DNA of 64,000 nucleotides from Geotalea sp. SG265 (GTDB lineage: Bacteria; Desulfobacterota; Desulfuromonadia; Geobacterales; Geobacteraceae), in NCBI RefSeq assembly GCF_022808985.1, contig NZ_JAKZFT010000013.1:55741-119740 (forward strand), in the 5' to 3' direction. A program made the position numbers and the translations under genes. This document shows, in pieces, positions 56,322 through 63,760 of the stretch; position 1 is the first letter of the stretch, and each line of letters opens with the position of its first letter. The notes under the pieces were generated by a model that was given only the letters and a program-made list of their open reading frames with translations, ran no database searches and was not told the DNA's origin.

Positions 56322-56741
56322 TCACTTCCGGCCTGGGACTGGGTAGAGCGAGATTTTAGCTGCTTTTTTAACTTTTTCGAAATGGGCATCCAGTGTGGCC
56401 AACGGGACGCCGGCTTGTGCGGCAGCGGTGGCGATGAAGCAGTCGGCAAGACCGATGGTTTGTCCCGAGCGGCGCAGCTTGAAAGAAAGCCGTCCGGCTG
56501 CAGCCCATAATTCCGTGTCTTCGGAAATAAATTCGAAGACCTGCGGGAAGTCTGCGAGTACTGCAAGCTCTTTATCTGATTTTGCCCCCTGCATAAGTTC
56601 GGCAAGGATGATCCCGGTGCAGCAGACCTGTTCTTCGTCGATCAGCCGCGTCACCAAGCTGAAGCAGGGCTCATGCCTGCGGAAGAACTCGATCCAGACG
56701 GAAGTATCGACGAGAACCTTAGCCAAGGCGGTGGTCTCCAT
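56322..56741 (-). CDS. PIN-domain toxin, VapC-like
   Basis: The 139-residue PIN protein carries the acidic residues of the RNase active site: D12 (VDTSVWIEFF), E48 (AELMQG), D100 (GLADCFIA) and D118. VapC toxins cleave tRNA or rRNA and are neutralised by a VapB partner. The antitoxin gene overlaps its start by 23 bases. It may act as an addiction or stress module at the edge of the defense region; it could also be a chromosomal pair unrelated to it. Confidence 0.9.
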   Translation of the reverse strand: METTALAKVLVDTSVWIEFFRRHEPCFSLVTRLIDEEQVCCTGIILAELMQGAKSDKELAVLADFPQVFEFISEDTELWAAAGRLSFKLRRSGQTIGLADCFIATAAAQAGVPLATLDAHFEKVKKAAKISLYPVPGRK

Positions 56742-56928
56742 GTCTCAGTTCATCAGCCTCCGCTATGAACTCCATCTTTCCGGCCATGGCCTTTATACGT
56801 GCTGCCTTGCGCAGGCGTATCTCATCCCTGACAGCGGTAACGACAGCTTCAGTCTTGGTCTTGGCGTCTACCAACGACATGAGTTCGGTTAAAAGGTCCT
56901 GCGGGAGGGTAACTGTTGCACGTGCCAT
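56719..56928 (-). CDS. VapB-like ribbon-helix-helix antitoxin
   Basis: The 69-residue protein starts MARATVTLPQDLLTELMSLVDAKTKTEAVVTAVRDEI, a ribbon-helix-helix DNA-binding region typical of VapB antitoxins of the DUF2191 type, followed by a charged tail that would wrap the toxin. ATG 56928 follows GAAGGAG. The palindrome upstream over the -10 box is its likely operator. Confidence 0.87.
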   Translation of the reverse strand: MARATVTLPQDLLTELMSLVDAKTKTEAVVTAVRDEIRLRKAARIKAMAGKMEFIAEADELRHGDHRLG

Positions 56929-56949
56929 AAGAGTCTCCTTCATTTCACA

Positions 56950-56983
56950 CACATAATTATACCTATTATGTGCTCAAAGCCAA
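56950..56983 (-). promoter_or_regulatory. vapBC promoter with palindromic operator
   Basis: On the minus strand TTGGCT (56978-56983) and TATAAT (56956-56961) are 16 bases apart. Perfect 8-base inverted arms (56950-56957 and 56965-56972, spacer 7) cover the -10 box, as expected for autoregulation by the antitoxin-toxin complex. Confidence 0.7.
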
Positions 56984-57020
56984 CACAAAAAATCAGTGAT
57001 TATTCATGGTGGTTTGACAC

Positions 57021-57791
57021 TCACCGTTTTTCATTGGCTTTGTTTTCGGCGATTTCCATCCTGGCGACGCTTGCCAGGGGAAAGATCATGACTCCCCTGC
57101 CCTTCTGGTACAAGGCGCAGTGAGTGGCGGAGGTTTGGATGAGGTGGCCAGTGTAGGTGTCGAAGCCTTTGGATGGGTTGGTGATGAGGAGGGTGGCGCG
57201 GGAGGAGAAAGGTTTGGTGCTGGGTTTGCCGGAAATAATCTCCTTGTGAACCTGGCGAGCGAGTTCGTCGCCCCGCTCGCCTGCCCATAAATATGTCACA
57301 GCCATAATGGGGACTGAGAAGATCAAAGCTGAAATTGCCATGAGAAAAAACCACAACCTAGTAACAAACCTGTCGATACCATCACTTATATGCACATGTT
57401 CAACAACCTTTGGTTGTAACCAATCAGCTACATTTTTGATGGCCAGTTCCAACTTTCGTTGTATGACTCGAAGGCAGCACAGCATTGCTAAAAACATAAG
57501 CCCTACAGCAATAAAGAACACAATGGTCACATAGTCGAGCAGCACTTTAAAAAACACCAAAATATAGGCCATAATACCGCCTATAACAGATTGTTCCTTA
57601 GACAATGAGAACATGTCCGCAGGCAATCCCCAGTATAAGTTATAAGCCCCATAGTAGATGCGCCCGTAATACGAAGCAACTGCAGTTATAAGTGCAATAG
57701 CTAGCGCCGCAATGGAAGCATACTCCTTCCAGTCTCGCTTGGTTGATTGCGGGGTTGCAGCAGTATTTTCAGGATTTGGGATCTGTTCCAT
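57021..57791 (-). CDS. four-helix membrane protein of unknown function in defense segment
   Basis: The 256-residue protein has an N-terminal cytoplasmic segment, four predicted membrane helices (about 25-43, 67-85, 88-109, 144-169) and a soluble C-terminal domain of about 85 residues (SSRATLLITNPSKGFDTYTGHLIQTSATHCALYQKG) of beta-type composition. I recognise no family. AGGAAGG precedes its ATG, which lies 10 bases after the HNH nuclease stop, so it appears to be the last gene of the qat-HNH operon. It could be an effector, sensor or passenger. Confidence 0.75.
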   Translation of the reverse strand: MEQIPNPENTAATPQSTKRDWKEYASIAALAIALITAVASYYGRIYYGAYNLYWGLPADMFSLSKEQSVIGGIMAYILVFFKVLLDYVTIVFFIAVGLMFLAMLCCLRVIQRKLELAIKNVADWLQPKVVEHVHISDGIDRFVTRLWFFLMAISALIFSVPIMAVTYLWAGERGDELARQVHKEIISGKPSTKPFSSRATLLITNPSKGFDTYTGHLIQTSATHCALYQKGRGVMIFPLASVARMEIAENKANEKR

Positions 57792-57801
57792 TTAAACCTT
57801 C

Positions 57802-58782
57802 CTAAAGCCGCCATTCACGGCGGTGTTCTGCAAGATATTCCTGTGCCGGCCACAGATCGTTATCTTTCGGCCCGATAATACCACGTCCGGTGAGCGTCAG
57901 CAGGAATCCAGGCGCATTCGGCTGCGCGGAAATATGGCGGGAGGTAATGACTTCATAGCATTCCGACACCCCCATCATCCCGTTGTCAAAAGCCCAGTGG
58001 CAAAGCCTGCACAGTGCCATACTGTTGCGGATGTCGTCATTTTTACTTTTGCTCCAGGGAACTATGTGCGCCGCCTCGACCACCGTGTATTGCTCCGGCG
58101 TTATGATCCTGACACCGCACAGGGCGCAACGGTGGTCATAGGTGGTAACGACCAGCCGACGGAAGCCTTGATCTCGGGCAATGGAGCGGTAGTTATCTGC
58201 CTCGACGATCTCCTTTACCAGTGGCAGATGGGATTTCTCTTCCAAAATTCGGCTGTAGTCGTAGGCTTCGCGGTTGATGATGGATTGGTCCCGTAGTTGA
58301 GCCTGCGCTTCTGGTGAAAAGCAGGAAAGAAGCAGCGCTTCCCGCAGTGCCTCTCTCCCCTCCCAGGTCTGCATTACCTGGAAAAGATTTTCATCCAGCT
58401 TTGCGCCGAGGGCGTATTTGCGGAGATAGCTGACGGAGGAGGTGTTGTTGATGATGGCGGGGGTGATTGTCTTGTCCGGCAGGGGGACCAGTTCCCAGAA
58501 TGGTTCACGATCCAGGCGGGAGAAGGGAAAGGCAATGCTGCTGGTTTGGCCAAGGGGAACAACGCGCCGCCAGTAGAGGTTGAACAGTTCGTTGAGCTCG
58601 ATCAAATCGCCAGTGACGTCGATGAACGGGGATGTAATGACACCGCGATGCACCAGGTCCAGCACCGCCAGCAGCAAGATCGGCTTGTGCGGGGCCTTGC
58701 GCTTGCTGACCTCGGTCCAGATCCCGCCGGGGGCGCGGGAGAGGGAGGAGAAGATTTTGAGGGAGGTGGTGAGATCGATCAT
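57802..58782 (-). CDS. HNH endonuclease with sulfur-binding-domain-like N-terminus (type IV restriction type)
   Basis: The 326-residue protein ends in an HNH nuclease: C219 and C222 (CALC), H239 (EAAHIVPW), N253 and C258, C261, H262 (LCRLCH), complete for metal and zinc sites. The N-terminal half has KAPHKPILLLAVLDLV (30-44) and FPFSRLDREPFWELV, which resemble the DNA-binding domain of phosphorothioate-dependent restriction enzymes such as ScoMcrA. This suggests cleavage of modified DNA, though the modification is not determined. It starts 25 bases after the TatD-like gene in the same direction. Nuclease call is firm; the specificity is inference. Confidence 0.85.
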   Translation of the reverse strand: MIDLTTSLKIFSSLSRAPGGIWTEVSKRKAPHKPILLLAVLDLVHRGVITSPFIDVTGDLIELNELFNLYWRRVVPLGQTSSIAFPFSRLDREPFWELVPLPDKTITPAIINNTSSVSYLRKYALGAKLDENLFQVMQTWEGREALREALLLSCFSPEAQAQLRDQSIINREAYDYSRILEEKSHLPLVKEIVEADNYRSIARDQGFRRLVVTTYDHRCALCGVRIITPEQYTVVEAAHIVPWSKSKNDDIRNSMALCRLCHWAFDNGMMGVSECYEVITSRHISAQPNAPGFLLTLTGRGIIGPKDNDLWPAQEYLAEHRREWRL

Positions 58783-58806
58783 ATTCCGTAATGTAGAAAT
58801 CTTGTG

Positions 58807-59550
58807 TCAACTCTCTTGTAAAAGATTATTTTTTGCCAGCAGGCGCCTAAAGTTACCCCAAATTATTGCCCTTACTTCATCTGGAGACACATCCCAAACA
58901 CTCGATAAATACTTCTCGACATCAATCACGTCCCAGGGTCGGATAGAAAACTTGCCGTTTTTCACATACGGGCCGTCTGACTCAGTTAGAATGCGATCCC
59001 TTGGTATTTTTTCAATTATTTTGACGCCATTTTCAGACCGTATCATAGCAGGATTAACGGAAAAATAATGACCTTGCACTATTGTCTCATTAAGTAATAA
59101 AGGAGTTCCCGTAAACCAGTGAAAAATAGCAGCCGAAATATTGAACTCTGTCAAAATATCCAGCACTTCAGACTCCGCGCCCCTTGAGTGTACAGAAGTT
59201 ACTTTATTTTCACCTGACAATTTTTTTGCGATAAAACGAAAAGTTTCAGTTTGTATTTCACGAGTTTTTTTCCCTTCTCTTGAAAAATCCAAACCTACCT
59301 CGCCAACAAATGACGTAAGCGAAAGATGTTGTTCAAATAGCTTTAGTTCTTGCACATGCTGAATGGCTGCAAGTGGATGAAGACCCATTGCAAGGCGTAT
59401 CATCTTGAAGCCTCGAACATGAGGTAATCCTGCCAAAAAATGACTGGGTAAATTAGTCATAGCAATTGTGAAAACGCTTTTTCGTTCAGCATCTTTTGCT
59501 ATTTTTATCGGAGTCTTGTATCGATCTATATGACAATGTGCATCTAGCAT
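58807..59550 (-). CDS. qatD: TatD-like metal-dependent nuclease, QatD
   Basis: The 247-residue protein is a TIM-barrel TatD hydrolase with H5 and H7 (DAHCHID), E84 (GEVGLD), H121 (VHSRG), H144 (HWFTG) and D192 (TESDGP), the complete metal-binding set. TatD enzymes degrade DNA from the 3' end. In the QatABCD antiphage system QatD is such a protein, and its position as fourth gene after the ATPase, the unknown protein and the QueC-like protein matches. A housekeeping TatD would not sit in this context. Confidence 0.9.
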   Translation of the reverse strand: MLDAHCHIDRYKTPIKIAKDAERKSVFTIAMTNLPSHFLAGLPHVRGFKMIRLAMGLHPLAAIQHVQELKLFEQHLSLTSFVGEVGLDFSREGKKTREIQTETFRFIAKKLSGENKVTSVHSRGAESEVLDILTEFNISAAIFHWFTGTPLLLNETIVQGHYFSVNPAMIRSENGVKIIEKIPRDRILTESDGPYVKNGKFSIRPWDVIDVEKYLSSVWDVSPDEVRAIIWGNFRRLLAKNNLLQES

Positions 59551-59563
59551 ATATTATCCCTGC

Positions 59564-60904
59564 TTACAAACCAGCTAATCGCTTGATCTCGGTTGTCGCC
59601 TTGTCTCTGAGTAGGTTTCTAATTTCGCTCATCGCTCTTTGAACCATCATTGAATATGCAGGCAGTTTCGTAGCATCCAAGCTACCATTGGTCATTAACA
59701 ATGATGAAATTTCAGATAAAGAGGCATTGTTTTTCAAAAATGCTAAGCAAGCACGAAGGTCATTTGGCTTAATACCATTCGCATTGATATTCACATCGCC
59801 AGTACAAAAGTTATCTCCATATAATTCATTATCTAACCCAATCGTATGCAGAGCAGCTCTGCGATAGATACATGGCATGCAGCGCCCACAAGATTTGGCG
59901 TCGCGATTTGTGAAATATCTTCTGTGCCCCCTTTTTGCACATGAGACAGATAATCGCGCTAATTCGTTAAGAAGTTGCGGATTCAGACATTGACTTACAG
60001 CCTCACCCTTTGTTTTTTCCTCCAACGGGTTTGATATGGCATTCAAGACACCCAACCCAGTTAAGATTCTCCTAAGTTTTACAAGATAATACGGATGGGC
60101 AGTCCGCGTACTACAAGAGCCTCTGCGTGATGGGCTTAGAGGGACATTTAAAGCGATCGTACCGTTTTCCGGTATGAGCATAGGCACGTCACGCCCAAGA
60201 GCGGAGGCAACATAAACGCCGAGTGCAATAAATACTAGAGATCGGCTTCTTAAAGTGATCTCAGACTTACGCTCCAGATCGTTCCTGTGTCCGATGCGTA
60301 CTTGAATCAAATCAAAACGATCTGGATATGCTCGTTGAATTCTTGGCAACAATTGTTCTTGGTCGGATTTTGGCCCCTTCATCTGTTCATCATAATGACC
60401 AACTGCTACTAAAGAACCGTCTGTATTCTCACTTAGCCAATCTATAGCGCCTATTAATGAGTCAAGCCCACCTGAAAACAAACAGACTGCGTTAGCGGTT
60501 GGTTGCAAAGCTAAAGCTTGTTGAACTGGTTCAATAGGTGTCCCTGTTTGAGCATAATAATTAACGTCCCATACATCACCAGTTAAGAATGAAAGGCAGC
60601 TATCCAGTTCTGATTTGCCCAATCTCCAGGCTTCAACATCAGAAACTGGTAGCATTAGCGAATAGTTCCGAGTCCATGAGTCATCTGCTGTTTTTCGAAG
60701 CAACTTCTTGTCCATCGAATAGACGACTGCTGCAAGTAGTAAAAAGTCTATAGCTCGCGAATTTGTCTGCGTGAGCGATGCCAGATTTGAAAAAGTTACA
60801 TCAAGTTGACATAAACAACTACCGTCATCTTTTAACAATCTTACAGGCTTAAAGCCAGAAGCGTTAGGGCGTCCGTTATATTGAATTTCAGCTCTTATAT
60901 TCAT
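59564..60904 (-). CDS. qatC: QueC-like PP-loop protein, QatC
   Basis: The 446-residue protein has a central PP-loop ATP-binding motif SGGLDS (144-149) and a zinc-type cysteine set C322, C339, C342, C345 (KSCGRCMPC), both as in QueC, the 7-cyano-7-deazaguanine synthase. It is about twice the length of QueC, with a 130-residue N-terminal extension. No other queuosine gene is present, so it acts here in defense as QatC; possible chemistry is formation of a deazaguanine- or nitrile-like group on a partner. It overlaps qatB by 4 bases and has GGAGG before its ATG. Confidence 0.9.
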   Translation of the reverse strand: MNIRAEIQYNGRPNASGFKPVRLLKDDGSCLCQLDVTFSNLASLTQTNSRAIDFLLLAAVVYSMDKKLLRKTADDSWTRNYSLMLPVSDVEAWRLGKSELDSCLSFLTGDVWDVNYYAQTGTPIEPVQQALALQPTANAVCLFSGGLDSLIGAIDWLSENTDGSLVAVGHYDEQMKGPKSDQEQLLPRIQRAYPDRFDLIQVRIGHRNDLERKSEITLRSRSLVFIALGVYVASALGRDVPMLIPENGTIALNVPLSPSRRGSCSTRTAHPYYLVKLRRILTGLGVLNAISNPLEEKTKGEAVSQCLNPQLLNELARLSVSCAKRGHRRYFTNRDAKSCGRCMPCIYRRAALHTIGLDNELYGDNFCTGDVNINANGIKPNDLRACLAFLKNNASLSEISSLLMTNGSLDATKLPAYSMMVQRAMSEIRNLLRDKATTEIKRLAGL

Positions 60905-61644
60905 TCCGCCCCTCCAAGTATTTCTAATGTAGTTTCCATTATGTCCGTAATCATCGACGTTCCATCAGGGCCGTTCCAATCAATATTTGTTAGATCACGT
61001 TCCGCTGTACGATTAGTAAACGTTGAATTTATAACATCTCCGATTACTTCAAGGAATGAATGTGCCTTTGCCTCACCAACTCTCTGAACAAGGCGCTCAA
61101 AAAAAACTCGACAGAATAATTCATGCAGATAAAAGCCGAAAAATTCTTCCAGCAATGGCTCTAATCTATCCACCTGTTGGATTAGAATCTCCTCAAGCCT
61201 CTCTGGTGTGTCCGCTTCAGCAAAATACCTCTCTTGCAGCTTGGACAGAGCCATTCTAGCATCGACATCTTCGATGGTACTGGAGTCACCACCCAAACGA
61301 TCGAGAAGTGCATTTAGAACTTCTTGAACCGGCTTACCAATTAGATCCGTCCAGCCAAATCTACCTAAAGAATCTGATAACCCATGCGTGCCAACAGCGG
61401 AAATAAATGAAGCTAATCGCCCTGCAATATTTCTCGCAGCCCCTCCTGTGGCAATAGCACCACCGCCCGCTCTACCTCTGGCACGACCTGATAACACACG
61501 TGACCCACCATTATGATCGATAAAACTGCTTATTAATTTCTTCGACTTAAAGGAAGAGATGGTATCCTCTTTTGCTAGTCTAGTTACTTGACCTTTGATA
61601 TCAGTCCAAGAAGGTGGTGCGCTATAACTTTGCGAAGTTCCCAT
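60901..61644 (-). CDS. qatB: QatB-like protein, function unknown
   Basis: The 247-residue protein has a Gly/Ala/Arg-rich segment (GRARGRAGGGAIATGGAARN near residues 57-76) and a helical C-terminal part ending ILGGAE. No enzyme motif is visible. Its identity as QatB rests on its place between the KAP ATPase and the QueC-like gene, its size and the Gly-rich segment. AAGGAG precedes the ATG; it begins 3 bases after qatA and overlaps qatC. The Gly-rich region could be a modification site for QatC. Confidence 0.85.
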   Translation of the reverse strand: MGTSQSYSAPPSWTDIKGQVTRLAKEDTISSFKSKKLISSFIDHNGGSRVLSGRARGRAGGGAIATGGAARNIAGRLASFISAVGTHGLSDSLGRFGWTDLIGKPVQEVLNALLDRLGGDSSTIEDVDARMALSKLQERYFAEADTPERLEEILIQQVDRLEPLLEEFFGFYLHELFCRVFFERLVQRVGEAKAHSFLEVIGDVINSTFTNRTAERDLTNIDWNGPDGTSMITDIMETTLEILGGAE

Positions 61645-61647
61645 AAA

Positions 61648-63597
61648 TCAACGCTCCTTAGGTTTAATAGCTCTTTGAACTGCTCGACCAACTGGCGTCG
61701 TTGATCTAGATAGGTGCTCTATGGCTGGCTTTAAAATCTCCGTGAATCTTGGTTTAGCATTAGAAACGGTGATGATATCCATTCCTACAGCAGGATTAAC
61801 TTTATCTAAAGGACACTGTAGCAAGCAACTCGCCATAACCTCAGCAGCTTGATCAATGTCCGCTTCAATCAAGAATCGTATTGCATCAAATCCTATCTTT
61901 TCGCCAGGTTGTCTCAATATTTGTTGGCTAATCAGAGTCAATAGATTGGCTATCTCATCAGGGTCGAGCGTCTGTGCTGTTTTCATTGCCGCATTTCTTT
62001 TGGGAGCTAGACCAGAAACAAGATCATCCAATACCCTTCTAACAACAGGAGAGACCATGGCAACACCAGAAAAAGTAGTTTCAAGTCGATCACGCGCCAC
62101 CCAAAAATAATCGCGTAAATCGACATCACGAAGCCGTGGCTCGGTAACGACCCACCTACGGACAGCTGCCGTTGCCCATTTGGAGTCTTTCTTTACTGCA
62201 TCTGTACTATCGAGGGTTGCCGCAGCACCCAAAATTGCTTCTTCAAGCTCTGCAAGTTCTTTTGGATAACCGTTTTGCTGTGATTGCCAAGAATATACTT
62301 GAGCAAAAAGTTCTGGGTGGACATACTCCAATATCATTAGCTTCACAAGCACTGAGTCCTTTATGTTCTCCAATCTGGCTACGTAAGCTAATTGTTTACG
62401 CAACATCAAAGCATTTAGGAACCGCTTGACTTGTCTCGGATTTCCTTTCAACCCATCTGCAATTAGAGGAGCAATACTTGCAGAAAATGCAAGAGCATTT
62501 GAAAAATCTGATTCTAGCTCCGGAATGCCTAAAGCAGTTCGCGCATCAAAATAACCAAAACTTGAATATCTATTTGTTGATCTTTTTTCGTTGCAGGCCT
62601 TTATGCAAATATTAAATTGCTCTGCTTCCAAATGCTTTTGACAGAACAATAAGGTCATATAGGTTTCTATTTCAGTTGAAGATAGTCTTGGTAACGAATA
62701 TGGTACTTGTACAAGTTTTTCAAGGTAATCTTTTACCAATCTTTGAGTATCTTCATTCTTAATATTGTCGGTTGAAAATTCTGCATATCTATTGCGAATT
62801 GCATGTTCGACTATGCGAGGATCAGCTCCAATAACAAATGCAGTTTGCTCAACACTCAAGAAGAGTTTTACTGCTTCAAGATTATCAATGATCCGCTCTG
62901 GCGTACATCTATCCAGATCATCAACAAGAACTACTAGACTTGAAATGCCTCCGTCTGAAAGCATTTTTTTGAACTTTTTCCTAAAAGTCCTAATATCTAG
63001 TGTTTTCTTATCTGTGGATTTCTCCTTCAAGAGACCTTTAGTGTCTGGCTTCTCTTTTTCTTCCTCCTCATCATCACAAGATTCAGGTTTTGACGAATCA
63101 GTAAGACTGGACAATCCGCTACTCAATGCTATTGCTGCTGGAACAGCAGTCAATCCTCCTGATGCAGCAGCTGCAGCTGCTGGAAGTGCAATATATTTAA
63201 GACCAAAACGAACCATTCTCATAAGGTCCACTTTTTCTAAAAGAGAAATCGCAGCATCTCTAATTTTTGGACCAAATCGTTTGTGTTCAGCCAGTTCTTT
63301 AATTACAGCCGTGAGTAATGCAGATTTTGCATCGTCATACCCCTCGAACAACCAAGTGTTGACGTAAACCACTGCCGTTGTTTCACATTGTTTTCGCTCA
63401 GGAGAGCCCTCTGGCCAGTTTTCTGGTTCAAGGTCCCATTCCAACATCTTCATTATACTGGTCTTGCCGCCCCCCCAGTCACCAAATACGCCTATTGTTG
63501 TTGGCAACATAGCTGGATTCGTTATCACTGTGCGCACAAGATCAGAGTGAACTTTAAACCCGAGCAGATCATTTTTCGTTTCATTATCCGGCCACAT
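61648..63597 (-). CDS. qatA: KAP-family P-loop ATPase, QatA
   Basis: The 649-residue protein is a KAP NTPase: Walker A GDWGGGKT (39-46), VNTWLFEG, an Ala/Gly-rich hydrophobic insertion (about 134-166) that may enter the membrane, an acidic EEEEKEK linker, and Walker B LVVLVDDLDRC (221-231). A long helical C-terminal half follows. ATG 63597 is chosen (AGGAG 6 bases before); the TTG two codons earlier lies too close to it. It is first of the four-gene qat set and so probably the phage sensor or motor. Codon use and composition look more AT-rich than in the housekeeping genes. Confidence 0.9.
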   Translation of the reverse strand: MWPDNETKNDLLGFKVHSDLVRTVITNPAMLPTTIGVFGDWGGGKTSIMKMLEWDLEPENWPEGSPERKQCETTAVVYVNTWLFEGYDDAKSALLTAVIKELAEHKRFGPKIRDAAISLLEKVDLMRMVRFGLKYIALPAAAAAASGGLTAVPAAIALSSGLSSLTDSSKPESCDDEEEEKEKPDTKGLLKEKSTDKKTLDIRTFRKKFKKMLSDGGISSLVVLVDDLDRCTPERIIDNLEAVKLFLSVEQTAFVIGADPRIVEHAIRNRYAEFSTDNIKNEDTQRLVKDYLEKLVQVPYSLPRLSSTEIETYMTLLFCQKHLEAEQFNICIKACNEKRSTNRYSSFGYFDARTALGIPELESDFSNALAFSASIAPLIADGLKGNPRQVKRFLNALMLRKQLAYVARLENIKDSVLVKLMILEYVHPELFAQVYSWQSQQNGYPKELAELEEAILGAAATLDSTDAVKKDSKWATAAVRRWVVTEPRLRDVDLRDYFWVARDRLETTFSGVAMVSPVVRRVLDDLVSGLAPKRNAAMKTAQTLDPDEIANLLTLISQQILRQPGEKIGFDAIRFLIEADIDQAAEVMASCLLQCPLDKVNPAVGMDIITVSNAKPRFTEILKPAIEHLSRSTTPVGRAVQRAIKPKER

Positions 63598-63603
63598 ATT
63601 CAA

Positions 63604-63732
63604 CTCCTAATTCAGTAAATTAAAGCTAAACAGTTTGATTACTCCGGCCAGCTACAACCTTAGTTTCACTACCCACCACGCCGATTATCCTGAGGAAAAC
63701 TAGGGACACTCCCCCTATTTATATAATTAGCT
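63604..63732. other. 129-base region between qatA and the IS30-family element
   Basis: The region should hold the qat promoter on the minus strand. GATAAT and TATAAA boxes are present there but without a well-spaced -35, so I do not call one. A partial palindrome (TAGGG...CCCTA, 63700-63717) is present. No reading frame is convincing. Confidence 0.5.
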
Positions 63733-63760
63733 TGGTGGATTCAAATTGCAAGTGCACCAC
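63733..63760. repeat. probable terminal inverted repeat of the IS30-family element
   Basis: The segment at the 3' end of the transposase gene (GGTGGATTCAAATTGCAAGT and the following GCACCAC) resembles IS30-family ends in its GATTCAAATTG and GTGCAC elements. The boundary is estimated; the other end lies outside the window. Confidence 0.5.

Noticed and set aside
59564..60904. QatC read as a housekeeping QueC of queuosine synthesis
   Set aside because: It is about twice as long as QueC, no other queuosine gene is nearby, and it is embedded between qatB-like and tatD-like genes.
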